A DNA stretch of 64,000 bases, taken from Arcuatula senhousia. Lineage: Eukaryota > Mollusca > Bivalvia > Mytilida > Mytilidae. Position 1 is the first letter of the stretch. Each line of letters begins with the position of its first letter. The notes under the pieces were generated by a model. The model saw only the letters and a program-made list of their open reading frames with translations. It made no database searches and was not told the origin of the DNA. The stretch covers positions 32,889,275 to 32,953,274 of the forward strand of contig OZ020308.1 in the NCBI GenBank assembly GCA_963971305.1, read 5' to 3'. Below, in pieces: positions 1-12,451 of the stretch. The translations under genes were made by a program, and so were the position numbers.

Positions 1-1264
1 GTAACGGTACTCCAACAGAAGAACCAAAACCTATCTGGAGATGTAAAAGTAAAACATTTAAGAGAATGGAGATGTAAAGGTACTTTAACAAGTGAAACAA
101 CAACTAACTGGAGATGTAAAGGCACCTGAGTTCACTCTCGTTTCGACTTGAGTTCGTGTTGCTGAATGCGGTTTTGTCGTTATGTATGTGTGTGTTTTAT
201 GTTGTTATGTGGTTTGTTTTGTTGTGATGATTTTTTGTCTGCCGGTTTTGTCCTTGTCTTTACGGTTTTATGATACTGATTACCCCTTTGGTACACCTTT
301 GCTTACTTCAACAAGAGAACCAACAACAACAACTGGAAATGTAATCGTACTTCAACAAGATAACCAACAACTAACTGGAGATTTTAATGTATTTCAACAA
401 GACAACGAAAAACTATCTTTAGATATAAAGGTACTTCAACAAGAAAACCAACTACTAACTGGAGATTTAAATGTTCGTCAACAAAAGAACGAAAAAACTA
501 CCTGGAGATATAATGGTACTTTAACAAGTGAAACAACAACTAACTGGAGATGTAAAGGTACTTCAACAAGAGAACCAACAAAAAACTGGAGATGTAATCT
601 TACTTCAACAAGAGAAACAAAAACTACCTTGAGAGGTAAAGGTACTTCAACAAGATAACCAAAAACTACCTGGAGATGTATAGGTTCTTCAACAAGAGAA
701 ACAAAAACTACCTGGAGATATAAAAGTACTTCAAAAAGAGAAACAAAAACTACCTGGAGATGTATAGGTTCTTCAACAAGAGAAACAAAAACTACCTGGA
801 GATATAAAAGTACTTCAACAAGAGAAACAAAAACTACCTGGAGATATAAAAGTACTTCAAAAAGAGAAACAAAAACTACCTGGAGATATAAAAGAACTTC
901 AAAAAGAGAAACAAAAACTACCTGGAGATATAAAAGTACTTCAAAAAGAGAAACAAAAACTACCTGGAGATATAAAAGTACTTCAAAAAGAGAAACAAAA
1001 ACTACCTGGAGATATAAAAGTACTTCAAAAAGAGAAACAAAAACTACCTGGAGATATAAAAGTACTTCAAAAAGAGAAACAAAAACTACCTGGAGATATA
1101 AAAGTACTTCAAAAAGAGAAACAAAAAACTACCTGGAGATATAAATAAAGTACTTCAAAAAGAGAAACAAAAACTACCTGGAGATATAAAAGTACTTCAA
1201 AAAGAGAAACAAAAACTACCTGGAGATATAAAAGTACTTCAAAAAGAGAATCAAAAACTACCTG
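1..1264 (+). repeat. Decayed 42-bp coiled-coil-coding tandem array
   Basis: About 25 units of 42 bp. Read on the plus strand in the right frame, each unit encodes 14 residues (two heptads) of the type QQENQQLTGDVKVL, the same repeat that builds exon 1 of the C4-like genes on the opposite strand of this window. Units from about 840 to 1260 are nearly identical, so this block expanded recently; earlier units are more diverged. The frame is broken by stops (TAG near 679 and 763) and by small insertions near 1120-1145. It looks like a pseudogenised, expanded copy of a C4-like first exon lying tail-to-tail with gene A. The array continues off the left edge, so an upstream signal-peptide part cannot be checked. 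Confidence 0.8.
124..306 (+). repeat. Interspersed repeat fragment inside the coiled-coil array
   Basis: This stretch interrupts the 42-bp array and matches 8670-8855 (CACCTGAGTTCACTC start, TACACCTTTGCTT end). It is the 3' part of the common repeat family of this window. The array resumes directly after it. Confidence 0.65.
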
Positions 1265-1369
1265 CAATAATACATTTGATTTGTTTATCCTGTTTTTGGA
1301 AACAAGCTTGATGCTTTATATGTGAATCAATTTCGAGTAAGCAGTTTGCGCGATTGACCTTTGAAGTGG

Positions 1370-1620
1370 CCCATTTTGAGCCTTATCTTATGAAACTCTA
1401 CAAATAGGTCTTCAACGCGCACGGGGTATTGCTCACCTTATAACTGGGACAGCCATTTTTCGTCCCTTCCGAAGGAATGGCATCGTTCCTAGAGACCATT
1501 CTCAAGATAGAGTCAGAAAATGGGTTCATGAATTCTTTACCATTGTTGAGAATCGAACCACGAACCTTGGTGATAGTAGCCCGACGCGTTAACAGTTTAC
1601 TGTCGGCTTTCTTATTGATT
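1370..1620 (-). repeat. Possible tRNA-derived SINE relic
   Basis: On the minus strand, 1615-1545 reads like a decayed tRNA: GTTAACGCGTCGGGC resembles an A-box/D-arm region and GGTTCGATTCT at about 1559-1549 resembles a B box. The spacing is roughly that of a tRNA, but no cloverleaf with good stems can be drawn. The remainder towards 1370 would be the SINE body. The head and its orientation are the only support. Confidence 0.35.
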
Positions 1621-1758
1621 TGTCTTTTCTTATTTTCTTATCCAATTCAGTGATTTTCATTTAACCTTATTTTCAAACTGCTTCATTTTCTATGTACATG
1701 TATACTTTCTTAACAAAAAATTGTAAAATAATTTATAAAACATTTATTTCAAACCTAT

Positions 1759-4700
1759 TTATTTAGAACAAACAACGCATTCCACCAGGATGTGCTCATG
1801 ATATGGAGGACAAGGCAAAATGCCACATTTAGTGGTGACAGGATAAATTAGAAATCCACTTTCACTTTTTTCTCCTTTTTGTAGGTACTCTGGATTAGCA
1901 TCTACACAAATAAACGATGATGCTTTGTGGTCGATATCACCACCACCCAGTACACCCTGGTATTCCTTGGTCCAGCCTGGATAACACGATCTTCTGCCCG
2001 GAATCATGATTGATGAGGAAGCTTTCGAGTTTCTGCAAACTGAGCAAGGCGCATCATTATCCTGGGAGTCATGAGCAAAGTAACCACTACTTTCAAACTC
2101 AGAACCATATAATGGACTCCACTCTGTTGTAAGAGATTTGTTGGATAAATCTGGATCACGTGGCAAGCACAGGGTATTGGCAGGACCACCATACCTGTCA
2201 TTATTATGGTAATAGATTTGGCCGGAAGTATACCCTAAAACATAACCAAATCGGTTGACTGTATAGGTAGAAACAGTTACATAAGGACAAAATATATGCT
2301 GTAATAATTTTAAGCAATTTCAATACACGAGTCCGAGTCCTCAATTTGCAATTTGTCTGATTACTTCATATTAAATAATGCGATAAAGTAAAAGAAATTA
2401 TTGCACGTGTTATTTTTCCATACCAGGTCAATATTATTTTTCGATCCATACTGTGGCCTTGTCTTACGCTTAAGGATGTTGGACTGTCAGCTTTTGAGAT
2501 TTTTTACATTATTTTCGGAATCTTCGGGTTTTTTCAATCAAAATAAGGTATTTTTTTTGGCCTGGTAACCCCTTTTTTTCTTTTGTGCAAGGTCCTCATT
2601 ACATCATAAATATATGTTTTACAAATGTATCGAAATTCTTATCACTTTTCACAGGTTTAAACAGCTAAACTATGCTTATGATAAAGCTGTGGAAAAAAAA
2701 ACAGAGAAAACCTTTTCCCGCACAAATTTTGAACTCTAACCTATCAAAATGTTTAGCTTATTTTATATTTCTAATTATTCCCTTGTGATTTAAGGCCTTA
2801 ATTACAACACCTCATCATTTTCAAAGTCACCCTCGAACATCTTTAAACCGAATTTGGACGTCTCGAAATTTTGAGAACTGATAAGGCCTTAGCCACAAAA
2901 CCTATATGTCCATTCAATAAAATACACAGTGAGTGATTTTGGTTGTTTACGCCTTAGCAACACTTTATAGGTCTACACTAGGGTGATTTATAGGTGGAGT
3001 CTTCATATATTACAAACCACTTAAAAAACTATCATATAGGTAACAATAGAAGATTAAGATTTATTATTGCAGATTGAAAGAAATTTTCAAAAGTACGCCA
3101 AAGTCGCATATCAAGAGTTAGGCTATATGAGCAATGGTTCTTACCTGAATACACAAGATCCGATACATTGGTTGGACAAGTTGTTCTTCCCCATCTGATG
3201 TACGTAGAACCATGACTGGCTGAAAAAAAAAAACCAATAAATTTTCTCTGCGGGCTTGAAATCTTCGTACTAGTATCATAGTTTTCATTTGTAAACTTAT
3301 AACGTTGCAACTACACGTCATAAATTATGATAATTTGTCGGTAGTTCGTTGCTAGTACCTAACATTCGTATCTGATTTAGGCCACCTTTACCTACATTTT
3401 CGCATGATTGACTCATGTTAAAGATTTGGTTAAGGTTCATTCCTCAGTAACTGCAAGTGGTAAAGGAATGATATTTGGTCAGTGGGTACAACTTTATTGG
3501 GTAGTATAGTAACCAACATCCGAACTAACATAAGGACAGCTGTCTGACCTACATTTTTTCATAATAGACACGGGTTAAAAATTTCATGTAGGTCAATGTT
3601 TCAAGCAACTACAAGTGATAGTAGGATAATATTTAGTCAATGAGCATGTCTTTGAAAGTTACCAGCATCCATTCCAAAATAAGGTCACTTTGGCCTACAT
3701 TTTTCGCATGAATGATTTAGGATAAAGTTTCAAATATGGTTCATATTTCAAGAAACTGCAAATGTGAGAGGGGTGATATTTTTGAAATGGGTGCTTCTTT
3801 GGTCGCATCAAAATCCGTTCCGAAAAGCCCACTTTGGCCTGCATTTTCCGCATTCATGACTCGGGTTAAGGTTGTGATCAAAGTTCATATCCTGGCAAAT
3901 GACTCGGGTTAAGGTTGTGATCAAAGTTCATATCCTGGCAACTGCAAATCGTAGCGAGGGTATATTTGTTCAGTCGGTAAATCTTGGGAAGTAATCGACA
4001 TCAACATGAGGTCACTTTGGTCTATAATTTCCGCATGAACGACTTAGGTTAAGGTTCTGTTTCAAGCAACTGTTAGTGTGTAGGGATGAATACATTTAGA
4101 GTGGAAAATAACATCCGTATCAAAATAAGGCCATTTTGACATACATTTTCCGCACGAATGATTCGGATTAGTTTTGTTTAAGGTATATATCTTGGTTCCA
4201 GAATGGTTGATATGCCAAGGTGTGGTATTGGGGATAAGCTCCCAATACTAAATAAATGCTCCTTTGGCATGCGAATATATAGCCTCTGTCAACCAAACGT
4301 CCATCTCCTACCTTCCCGTGGTTGGAACCATGTCGACAGACAGGAGAAGGGGCAAAGGCGAGATACTGGCGCCTTAAAACCAGCGCTTCGGGTAGATGGG
4401 ACTCGTTAGCCTTGGGCGGCAGCTCATCTAGGAGAAGGAAAACTCTGATTCCAAACCAATCCAGCTATGGACAAATAGTGGGGAGACCAAGGCCCCGGCG
4501 GAAGATTGCAATGGAAAGCAACAACGGCAAAGGGCGTATGAGAGTAAATCTTATTCCACCGGCCAGTGGACTGCATCCAGAGGTCTTCACAAAAAGTACT
4601 GGAACCTTTGGATAGGCCAATCACCTGTTCACTGGTTGTACCTTTGATTACAGAAACAGAAAGCAACACTACAACATCAGAGTTAGGGAGAAAAGGTTCT

Positions 4701-7700
4701 TCTAGTGGAAGGAGTATGATATCAGGTGGCGAAAGCCGAAAGGAAACCATCGGACGGAAGCCTTTCAGTCATAAATCTGTCACCAAGATAGCAACTTGGA
4801 ATGTAAGGTCCATGAACATCACAGGCAAATCAAGAACTATTGCCAGAAAAATGCAGAGATATGGAATTGAGATATTAGGAATTGCCTAAGCAAGATGGAA
4901 AGACACAGGGCAGATGCGCTTAACATCAGGCGAGACCATCCACTATTCAGGTCATGTGGGGGACCAGGCCACACATACAGAAGGGGTAGCCATCATGATT
5001 TCTAAACCAGCACAGAAAACACTAATTGGATGGGAACCAGTCAGTCCAAGAATAATATCAGCGAAGTTCAAGACCACCCATAAAAGAATATCCTTAAACA
5101 TCATTCAGTGCTATTCTCCAACAAATGAGGCAGATGATCAAACAAAGGAAGACTTCTACCAGCTTCTTGAAGAAACAACAAGGAATCTAAGAACAAAGGA
5201 CATTACAATTGTCATGGGAGATATGAATGCAAAGGTAGGATCTGATAACACCGGTTTTGAAGAAATAATGGGAACCAGAGGTCTAGGCACTATGAACGAG
5301 AATGGAGAATTATTTGCCAGTTTCTGCGCCACATACAACCTGGTAATTGGAGGTACTGTCTTTCCACACAAGACATGCCATCTAGCAACATGGGTTTCTC
5401 CTGACTTGAGAACAGAAAACCAAATAGACCATGTATGTATCTCGAAGAGGTTTAGACGAAGCCTTCAAGACGTTCGAGTCAAAAGGGGTGCAGATGCAGC
5501 ATCAGATCACCACCTACTTGTTGCCAACATCAAACTAAAACTGAAGAAGCACGGAAATAGCGAACAAGCTGTAAAACGATATGATGTCTCAATGATGAAT
5601 TGAAGAACAAAAGAATACAAGAAGAATTCCAGATTGATATTAGAAACCGGTTTACCATTCTTAACAGCAGGGAGCACGATCAAATGTCAACTGAGGACTA
5701 CTGGAAAGAGGTTAAAGAAACATTTATAGCATCATGCGAAGCAACAGTTGGACGGAGGAACAGGAAACACCAGGAATGGATATCACCGGAGACATTTATC
5801 AAAGTTGACACTAGGAAGAAGCTTAAAGAAACTTTAAACAACAGCAAGACAAGAGCAGCAAAGCAAAAGGCCCAAAAGCAGTACTCTGAAGCAGACAAAG
5901 CTGTGAAGAATAGTGCTAGACGAGATAAGCGAGAATTTATCTAAAATAAAACCTTGGAAGCAGAAGAAGCAGCCAGTCAAAACAACATCAAGGGCTTGTA
6001 TGACAACATCAGAATGCTGACAAACAAATCCAAGAAAGGTGGTAGGCCAGTAAAAGACAATGATGGAAACACCTTGAAAAAAACAGAGGATCAAATGAGA
6101 AGATATGTTGAGCACTTCAAAGAGGTGTTAAACCAACAGCCACCAACTCAGCCTGCAGATATTCAACCAGCTAGAGATATTACCTATCAATTGCAACCGA
6201 CCAACTAAGGCTGAAATTACCCAAGCCATCAACACTCTGAAAAACAACAAATCAGCAGGTCCAGACAGTATACCAGCAGAAGTCCTAAAAGCTGATATAG
6301 AAACATCAACAAAAATATTGTATGACTTGATTGGTAAGATCTGGAATGAAGAAGACATTCCACAAGACTGGAAGGAAGGACACCTTGTGAAACTACCCAA
6401 AAAAGGTGACCTCAGCATCTGCGACAACTACAGAGGCATAATGCTCCTATCAGTACTGGGCAAAGTCTTGAACAGAATAATCCTGGAGCGCATGAAGAAA
6501 GCTGTGGATCAGAAGCTGCGAGACAACCAATCAGGATTTCGCCAAACCAGATCAAGTGCTGACCAGATAGCAACCTTACGTATAATCTTGGAGCAATCAC
6601 TGGACTTCAACTCATCACTTTATGTTGTCTTCATCGATCACCAAAAAGCGTTTGATAGCCTAGACAGGTCAGTGTTGTGGCAGCTAATGGGCCATTACGG
6701 AATTCCTAATAAGTTCATCAACATCATAAAGAACACGTACACAGGAATGCAAAGTCGAATAATGCATGAAGGTCAACTGACTGATCCATTTGACATCACA
6801 ACTGGGGTACGACAGGGATGTTTATTGTCACCATTCCTATTTTTACTCGCAGTTGACTGGATCATGAGACAGACTACTAAAAACAGAAGAAATGGAATCC
6901 AGTGGACACTAACTTAACAGTTAGACGACTTAGATTTTGCAGACGACATCGCACTTCTATCTCACAATCACCAACATATGAAGGATAAGCTGTCAATAAT
7001 AGAACAGAGAGCAGCAGAGACTGGCCTTATCATAAGCACAAAGAAGACCAAAGTGCTCAAGGCAAACACCAACAGCCTTGCGAGTCTGGAAGTCAAATTA
7101 ACTCCTTTGGAAGAAGTAGACTCCTTCACATATCTTGGCAGTGTCATGGACGCAAAGGGAGGCTCAGAACAGGACATTAAATGCCGCATAGGAAAAGCGA
7201 GGACAGCATTTAGAATGATGACACCTATTTGGAAAGCTGAAAACATTATTACAAATACCAAAATCAGACTCTTCAACTCAAACGTCAAAACCATCCTCCT
7301 GTACGGCTGCGAGACCTGGAGAACAACCAAATGTCTGTTAAACAAACTACAAGTATTTAAAAACAAATGTCTCAGGCAAATCTTAAAGATCAGATGGCCA
7401 GAAAAAATAACCAAGAGCGACCTATAGAAAAGGACCAAACAACAACCGATAGAAGCAGAGTTAACAAAAAGGAAATGGAGGTGGATTGGGCACACACTCA
7501 GGAAACCAGCCAATTCAATCACCAGGCAAGCTCTGCAATGGAACCCTCAAGGAAAAAGGAAAGTTGGAAGGCCAAGAAACACCTGGCGGAGAAACTTTCA
7601 AGCCGAAATGGACACTGAGGGTTACAGATGGCAAGATCTCGTTAGAATGGCCCAGAACTGAACACGGTGGAGAGGTGTTGTTGCTGGCCTATGTACCTCC

Positions 7701-9487
7701 CTGGTGCAAAAGGCTTAAGTCAAGTAAGTCAAGGTATATATCTTCGCGACTACACGTGGAAGAGTGATGAAAATTGACCTCATTTCAACGTCAACAGGCG
7801 AGGAGATATTCTTTATTTTCATCTTGCAATAGCATTACAGCTTTAGATTTCTCCACGTTATACACTTCAATTTAAAATGTATAGCTAAAATGTCGGTAGG
7901 CCCACAGTTAATTAAGAAAAGGGTTTTTTTAAACTAAAAACGCAGGTACAAATACAAAAATACCTTGAAGTCGATTATAACAAAAATTGTTTTGTCATCC
8001 ATGAGAATGTTTAGTAAAAAAGACAAATTTACAAACAGTTGTCATACTAATGGGTACGGCTTATGCAATTTGATTATTGGCCTCTTACAATCAACTCTAT
8101 ACATAAAGGATGGTAGACTTGCTTTGTTCTTTATTGATGTTATCCTTTCGAATTCACTCAATAAGCCTCGCGTTTGATAATTTTTTTCATCTTATAACCC
8201 CATGAACTTGGGATAAAGGACACCGCAGATTCTAGAAAGTCTTCTTTTTATTTGGATTTATAGCTCGAAATCGACGAACAAGTAAGGTTTTGTACAAAGC
8301 TCTATTACAAACGCGATAACTGAAATTTGTCCTTATTGAGCAGCAAAGCTAATGGAATTTACGTATCATACTAGTAACTGATTCGTTTTTTCTGAGCTTG
8401 TGGGACTTGTGATTCATACTTAGAGCATCATGTCGCAAATTGCTTACAAAGTGTTATGTTGTCCCTGGTAGTTGTCGTCACTGCAGAAATTGTGCTTGTA
8501 GACAATTTTAAGCGTCATTTCTGTCTTTCAGATATGAGCACATATCTTCAGTTGTTATGACATAGAGGTTAAGTGTTGTCGTCCTTTACTGGAATTGGCC
8601 TACACTAAATCGATCGTTAGCAACTTGACGGGTGTGCTATAGCAAGCAGGAACTGCTACCTCTTCTGAAGCACCTGAGTTCACTCTCGTTAAGATTTGAG
8701 TTCATGTTGATGGTTGCAGTTTTGTTGTAGTATTTGTTGTTGTATGATAATTGGTTAAATTGTTTTTGTGATGATTTTTGTTTACCAATTTTGGTCATTG
8801 TCTTCTTGGATAAATGACATTTGATTATCCCTTTTATACACCTTTGCTTCTTTCAAGTGAATTTTGAAAGTATCAGTTCTTTCGAATGCAGTTAATTTGA
8901 TTAAAGTATACTCAGTTTGAAACGACATATAACTTGTTGATAACTCCACACCGTACCCATGAACTTCAACACACGGGTGTAGCTTTATTGACATAAAGCA
9001 ACGAATGCTGTTCAAAGTGGTGACACATGAACCGTCATTAACTTGCAGTGTGATGTGAGCCTCAGCACTACGATGAAGGTTTCATTGTGACGTTATGGTG
9101 AGGAACAGTAAAAGCGCTGTTCCTTTGTTTCGTTTCAAAATTTATAGTGTGATTTAGTATGGTGGAAAAATATTCCATTTTCCTTCATTTTATATTTTAG
9201 TACCAGTAAGAATACATACCACTTCCATCATTTTGAAGTAGTCTTATGTCTCCAGTAAGTTGGTGGTTTTGTTGGACCAGCTGTTGGTTCTGTTGTTTAA
9301 GTACCTTAACATCTCCAGTTAGTTGTTGGTTCTGTTGTACGAGTTGCTGCATTTGTCGCTCCATGCTTTCAAAGCGAGCATTGATGACATCCGGATCACT
9401 CAGCAACAGACGTTTCTCATTGGCCTCTAAACATACCCAGCATACCTGAAACAACAATAAAACAATTACTATCCAAAGAGACGACAT
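1759..9487 (-). CDS. Gene A: secreted short-chain collagen C4-like protein, 272 aa
   Basis: Three exons on the minus strand: exon 1 9487-9220, exon 2 3219-3145, exon 3 2234-1759. Lengths 268, 75 and 476 bp sum to 273 codons, so the model is open. Exon 1 starts with a signal peptide (MSSLWIVIVLLLFQ), then a conserved KRLLLSDPDVINARFESMER segment and a short Gln/Asn-rich coiled coil of 14-residue units. Exon 2 encodes the HGSTYIRWGRTTCP region. Exon 3 encodes the Cys-rich C-terminal domain (LCLPRDPDLS, SIMIPGRRSCYPGW, LPCPPYHEH, ECVVCSK). All introns are phase 1 with GT-AG ends. The C-terminal domain resembles that of sponge short-chain collagen C4, but there is no Gly-X-Y tract, so the coiled coil probably drives oligomerisation (inference). 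An extracellular role is likely; the exact function is unknown. AATAAA lies just after the stop. Intron 1 carries a LINE. Confidence 0.82.
3370..4180. repeat. Diverged ~145-bp tandem repeat in gene A intron 1
   Basis: A motif like GCCTACATTTTTCGCATGAA recurs at about 3390, 3549, 3691, 3838, 4020 and 4139, each followed by a GGTTAAGGTT-like stretch and CAACTGCAA. Units are strongly diverged and 120-180 bp long. One has an exact 43-bp internal direct duplication (about 3855-3940). The array resumes after the LINE at 7745, so the LINE landed inside it. Confidence 0.6.
4194..7730 (+). mobile_element. RTE-type non-LTR retrotransposon, full length, dead
   Basis: The element is bounded by a perfect 14-bp target site duplication AAGGTATATATCTT at 4180-4193 and 7731-7744. 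It carries a long 5' leader (4194-4560), endonuclease, reverse transcriptase and a C-terminal region with WRWIGHTLRKP and GRPRNTW motifs typical of RTE-like LINEs. It ends in a short AAGTCAAGTAAGTCAAG-like tail. It is inserted opposite to gene A, in its first intron. An undecayed duplication alongside a dead ORF suggests a moderately young insertion. Clade assignment is by motif only. Confidence 0.85.
4566..7712 (+). pseudogene. RTE LINE endonuclease-reverse transcriptase, broken
   Basis: The AP-type endonuclease spans about 4786-5585 (ATWNVRSMN, GDMNAKVG and SDHHLL motifs). The stop TAA at 4887-4889 falls at the position of the catalytic Glu. Reverse transcriptase spans about 6195-6960 (FIDHQKAFDS, GVRQGCLLSP, FADD). 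The C-terminal part runs to about 7712. Breaks: TAA 4887, a frameshift near 5590, TAA 5942, a frameshift near 6190, TAA 6915 just before FADD, TAG 7425, TGA 7659. None of the product could be active. It was recognised by motif order; several pieces are separately open. Confidence 0.85.
8380..8860 (+). repeat. Interspersed repeat copy (common ~0.75-kb family, 3' part)
   Basis: It shares TATAGCAAGCAGGAACTGCT and CACCTGAGTTCACTC with copies at 21276-22030, 38394-39117 and 50071-51598. It is diverged and lies in gene A intron 1. The rest of 7745-9219 (intron) shows nothing else that I recognise. Confidence 0.55.
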
Positions 9488-9790
9488 TTTTATGAAAGTT
9501 CAGATTGTATAGGGCAAACTTTGAACTAGGTGTACCTCCACAATTTGTCAAGATAAGAAATCACTTTTATAAACATGATGTCTGACATTCATAACAAAGA
9601 TATGTACAGGAGAATTTCTTTTTCACAGCGCTATAAAATCATTCAGTCTGGTTTTGTGCAGCTTTTATGAGCTTGGTGTTTTTTTAAATAAATCAATAAA
9701 TTGTAGATCTGGGGAAAATTCCTGGTTAAACTTAAAATTTGCACCTTAAACTCCACTAATACTCTTCCATGTTCTGGTACCATTAGTTTC
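9488..9790 (-). promoter_or_regulatory. Conserved 5' flank of gene A
   Basis: Sequence upstream of the gene A start is shared with the flank of gene C (49262-49480): GATAAGAAATCAC, ATAACAAAGATAT and GAATTTC followed by CAAAGCG-like blocks appear in the same order. A further copy without a gene sits at 20420-20600 and 23240-23440. Conservation across copies suggests it contains the promoter. I see no convincing TATA box at a fixed distance. It may simply be duplicated along with the gene. Confidence 0.4.
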
Positions 9791-9835
9791 CTCATATTTA
9801 TGCTGTCATTTATCTTAACTGTGCATGGTTCATCT

Positions 9836-10040
9836 TATTCGAGAAAGAAACCAAAAGGTACCAATGGACATTCGTATGTAATAAGTCCAAGAGGGCAAAG
9901 ACAAAACATGTAAACACGAGCAAGAACAAACGATGGAACGGCCAACATTCAAACACACAAAACAACTGAATCACAATCAACAACGCGAACTACCTAAATA
10001 GTAACGAGGATAAGCTAAGTACTCCGGAAAGGTTAACAGT
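9836..10040 (-). repeat. Interspersed repeat copy, reverse orientation
   Basis: Reverse complement of the common family: CAACAACGCGAACT, CTCCGGAAAGGTTAACAGTTC and CCTGCTTGTT correspond to the AACAAGCAGGAACTG...GAGTTCACG section read backwards. Confidence 0.5.
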
Positions 10041-10224
10041 TCCTGCTTGTTGAAATACAACTTATTTAGATTATATAAATGTCAGTTTTGTTGTTTACCG
10101 CGCTTTTTCTGTCCTTTGCTTCTATCTATTGTATTGATCCTTGGTATATGAGCTCATTCTGCATTTTAAAAGCCTGACACAAGCGCAATCGTTTTTTTTT
10201 AAGTTCTTTTGAAATCGTCTGGGA

Positions 10225-10432
10225 GATCTAAAAAGCAAAGTGGCACCAATGGGCATTCGAGTGTCAAAGGTCCAAAAGGCCTAGGCAACGACAAAACCGG
10301 TAAACATGAACAAGAACAGCACGAAGAAACACAAAACACAAAATCAACCGAATAGAAATCAACAACGCGAACTCAAGTCGTAACAAGAGCGAACTCGGGT
10401 GCTCCGGAAGAGTAAGCGGTTCCTGCCTGATT
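10225..10432 (-). repeat. Second reverse copy of the interspersed repeat
   Basis: It matches 9850-10040 in the same order (CACCAATGGGCATTCG, CAACAACGCGAACT, CTCCGGAAGAG, GGTTCCTGCCTG). The pair lies in direct orientation about 380 bp apart. Confidence 0.5.
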
Positions 10433-10689
10433 TTTTTTTTGCTTCTAGAAGATCTATTATTAGTTTAAACATATTTATTTTGAAAAACAAACAAGCACCG
10501 TTATACATTATGAACAAGCAATACAAGAACATGGATGGGATTCGGAAACAAGAAAAACTTATATAAATCCGTCTCCCTTACACGATATGAACAAGCACAT
10601 ATAATATGTAACATCAACAATGGCTGTCCTAGCACATTATAAAGTTCTTAAATAAAAAAAAAATGTTTTGTTTACTGCTTAACTGCCCT

Positions 10690-11035
10690 GTACCTGTACT
10701 GCGCTGCCACCGCTCATCAAAAGAGAGAACTATATAAGTAGTTCCACATGTACACTTATAAATAAAGACTCTCGACTATCAATAAAAATTGGTTATTGAA
10801 ATCGTTTAGTCTTTTTAATATATTCGGAGGTTAGCTCGAAAATTTGTTTGTTTTCATCATCTGACATTAGACTATTTCCAAATAAAAGAGTCTGATAATC
10901 ATAATTTTGTAGTAATCCAATGGTAATGGGTCTTATTAAAGAATAATTACTGCATTCTTCTAAAAAGTGTTTCTTATTGATTAATAAAAGATTAAAGAAA
11001 CTATGCATACTATAGGATGCCATGTTCATAAATGA
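10690..11035 (-). mobile_element. LINE 3' fragment (C-terminal ORF end)
   Basis: On the minus strand, 11029-10793 encodes 78 residues ending SDDENKQIFELTSEYIKKTK, which looks like the extreme C-terminus of a bivalve LINE ORF2 downstream of its zinc knuckle. No RT domain is present, so this would be a strongly 5'-truncated insertion. It lies head-to-head with the fragment at 11148. Confidence 0.4.
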
Positions 11036-11147
11036 ATATTTATCTAGAATTCACACCCAAGGAAGACTTTTGACATGTGTGATGACTTTAACTTTTACAT
11101 CGTCATCTTCCCCTTTCTGTGTAGAGATATATTCCGTCTATCGCACC

Positions 11148-11830
11148 AGGGCTTGTGTTAGTCAGTCATAGCATAAATGACCTAACCAATAAAGCTAGGA
11201 AGGTTATGTTTTCTATTAAATCCTATACAAACTCTTTGAATAACCTACCAGTAAATGTATCAAATAATCTATTTGATACTATGGTAAAGCCTATCTTGAC
11301 TTACAATTCTGAAGTAACTTACTCAGATTCATATTCAGCATATTTCAAAGCAAAAAAAGAGCTTTGATTTCAGGAAAATACATACTAGTAGATCCATTTG
11401 ATTTCATTGACAAAATTCACATAGAAAGATTACACCTAAGATATTGCAAATATGTCCTTGGTGTCAATAAGAATTCCTCAAATTTTGGAGTGAGAACTAA
11501 ACTTGGTAGACTTCCTATAGATTGCCATATAAAAGTACAATCATTAATGTACATAGCACGTTTATTTACATCTGATTTAAACCCTCTTTTAGAAGAATCA
11601 TTTCAACTATCAGAATCTTTAGATGCTAGTGGCATACACACATGGGTCTCATATGCAAAAGATATCCTTTCGGAATCTGAAATCGATATAGAGAGACTGA
11701 AAGTTTGCAGAGACCAGAAAATCTAAACAATATTAAAAAATACATCAAAATGCCAAATGCATACATATTACATAAAACTTTTTAAAGATAAATTAAACAG
11801 TATTGATGAAAAAAGCAAACTTTTTTTTAT
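11148..11830 (+). mobile_element. 5'-truncated LINE fragment
   Basis: Two open stretches (11155-11367 and 11364-11726) encode the region after the reverse transcriptase of a jockey/CR1-like LINE: NLFDTMVKPILTYNSEV, then HIERLHLRYCKYVLGVNK and LGRLPIDCHIK. They are in different frames, joined by a frameshift near 11364. No YADD motif or endonuclease is present. It is inserted in the interspersed repeat. Clade is uncertain. Confidence 0.7.
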
Positions 11831-12328
11831 TACACGATGTTGAGTTGTTTATCAGTTGATGTCACTCAAGTTATTGCATCATTTGCTTATAGACAAATAT
11901 AGAGTTTCTATCTCCCAGATGAGTATAGATGTTGTTATGTCATAGAGTGTTTGCAAATCCGGATTTGATTTCCCACTTAATTGATCATTGAGAACGCGAC
12001 GTGTGTTTTATAACAAGCAGGAACGTCTTTACTATCCAGAACACCTGAAATCACTCTCAGTCCGACTCGAGTTCACGTTGCTGATTACAGTTTGGTGTTT
12101 TTTGTTTTGTTTTTTTTTTGTGTTTTTTTTTTGCTTAATTTTGTGATGTTATGTGTCTCGGGTATTTTTTATTCGTATATGAATAATCATTCTAATGATA
12201 TTTGTTTCAAGCAATTATTTGGTGGAGATTTACCACTAGAAAGAAAATATGTCATAAAGATATGCTGACGGAATGGAGCAGAAATCAATCTTCATCTTAT
12301 CTGCATGCTTTATGTCTTCTCCATGAAT

Positions 12329-12451
12329 AGTTGCGGTTCGTAGCTCTTAAGGGTCCTTTTTGAAATTTTCTGATTTGGCGGAATATAGAATATGGTCCGC
12401 AAACATAACAAATATCAAAAGGTCCATAAAAAGCTACGAACCGCAGCTACT
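12329..12451. mobile_element. Small hairpin MITE (123 bp)
   Basis: Inverted arms AGTTGCGGTTCGTAGCT and AGCTACGAACCGCAGCTACT flank a short AT-rich centre. The flanks CCATGAAT and CTATGAAT look like an 8-bp target duplication. The same site is empty in sister repeat copies at about 21803 and 38892 (TCTCAATGAATTGTC). Confidence 0.65.

Noticed and set aside
659..1260. CRISPR array
   Set aside because: Units are contiguous 42-bp tandem repeats without unique spacers, in eukaryotic DNA, and encode a coiled coil.
1545..1615. A functional tRNA gene on the minus strand
   Set aside because: A- and B-box-like words are present but acceptor and D stems do not pair; better seen as a SINE relic.
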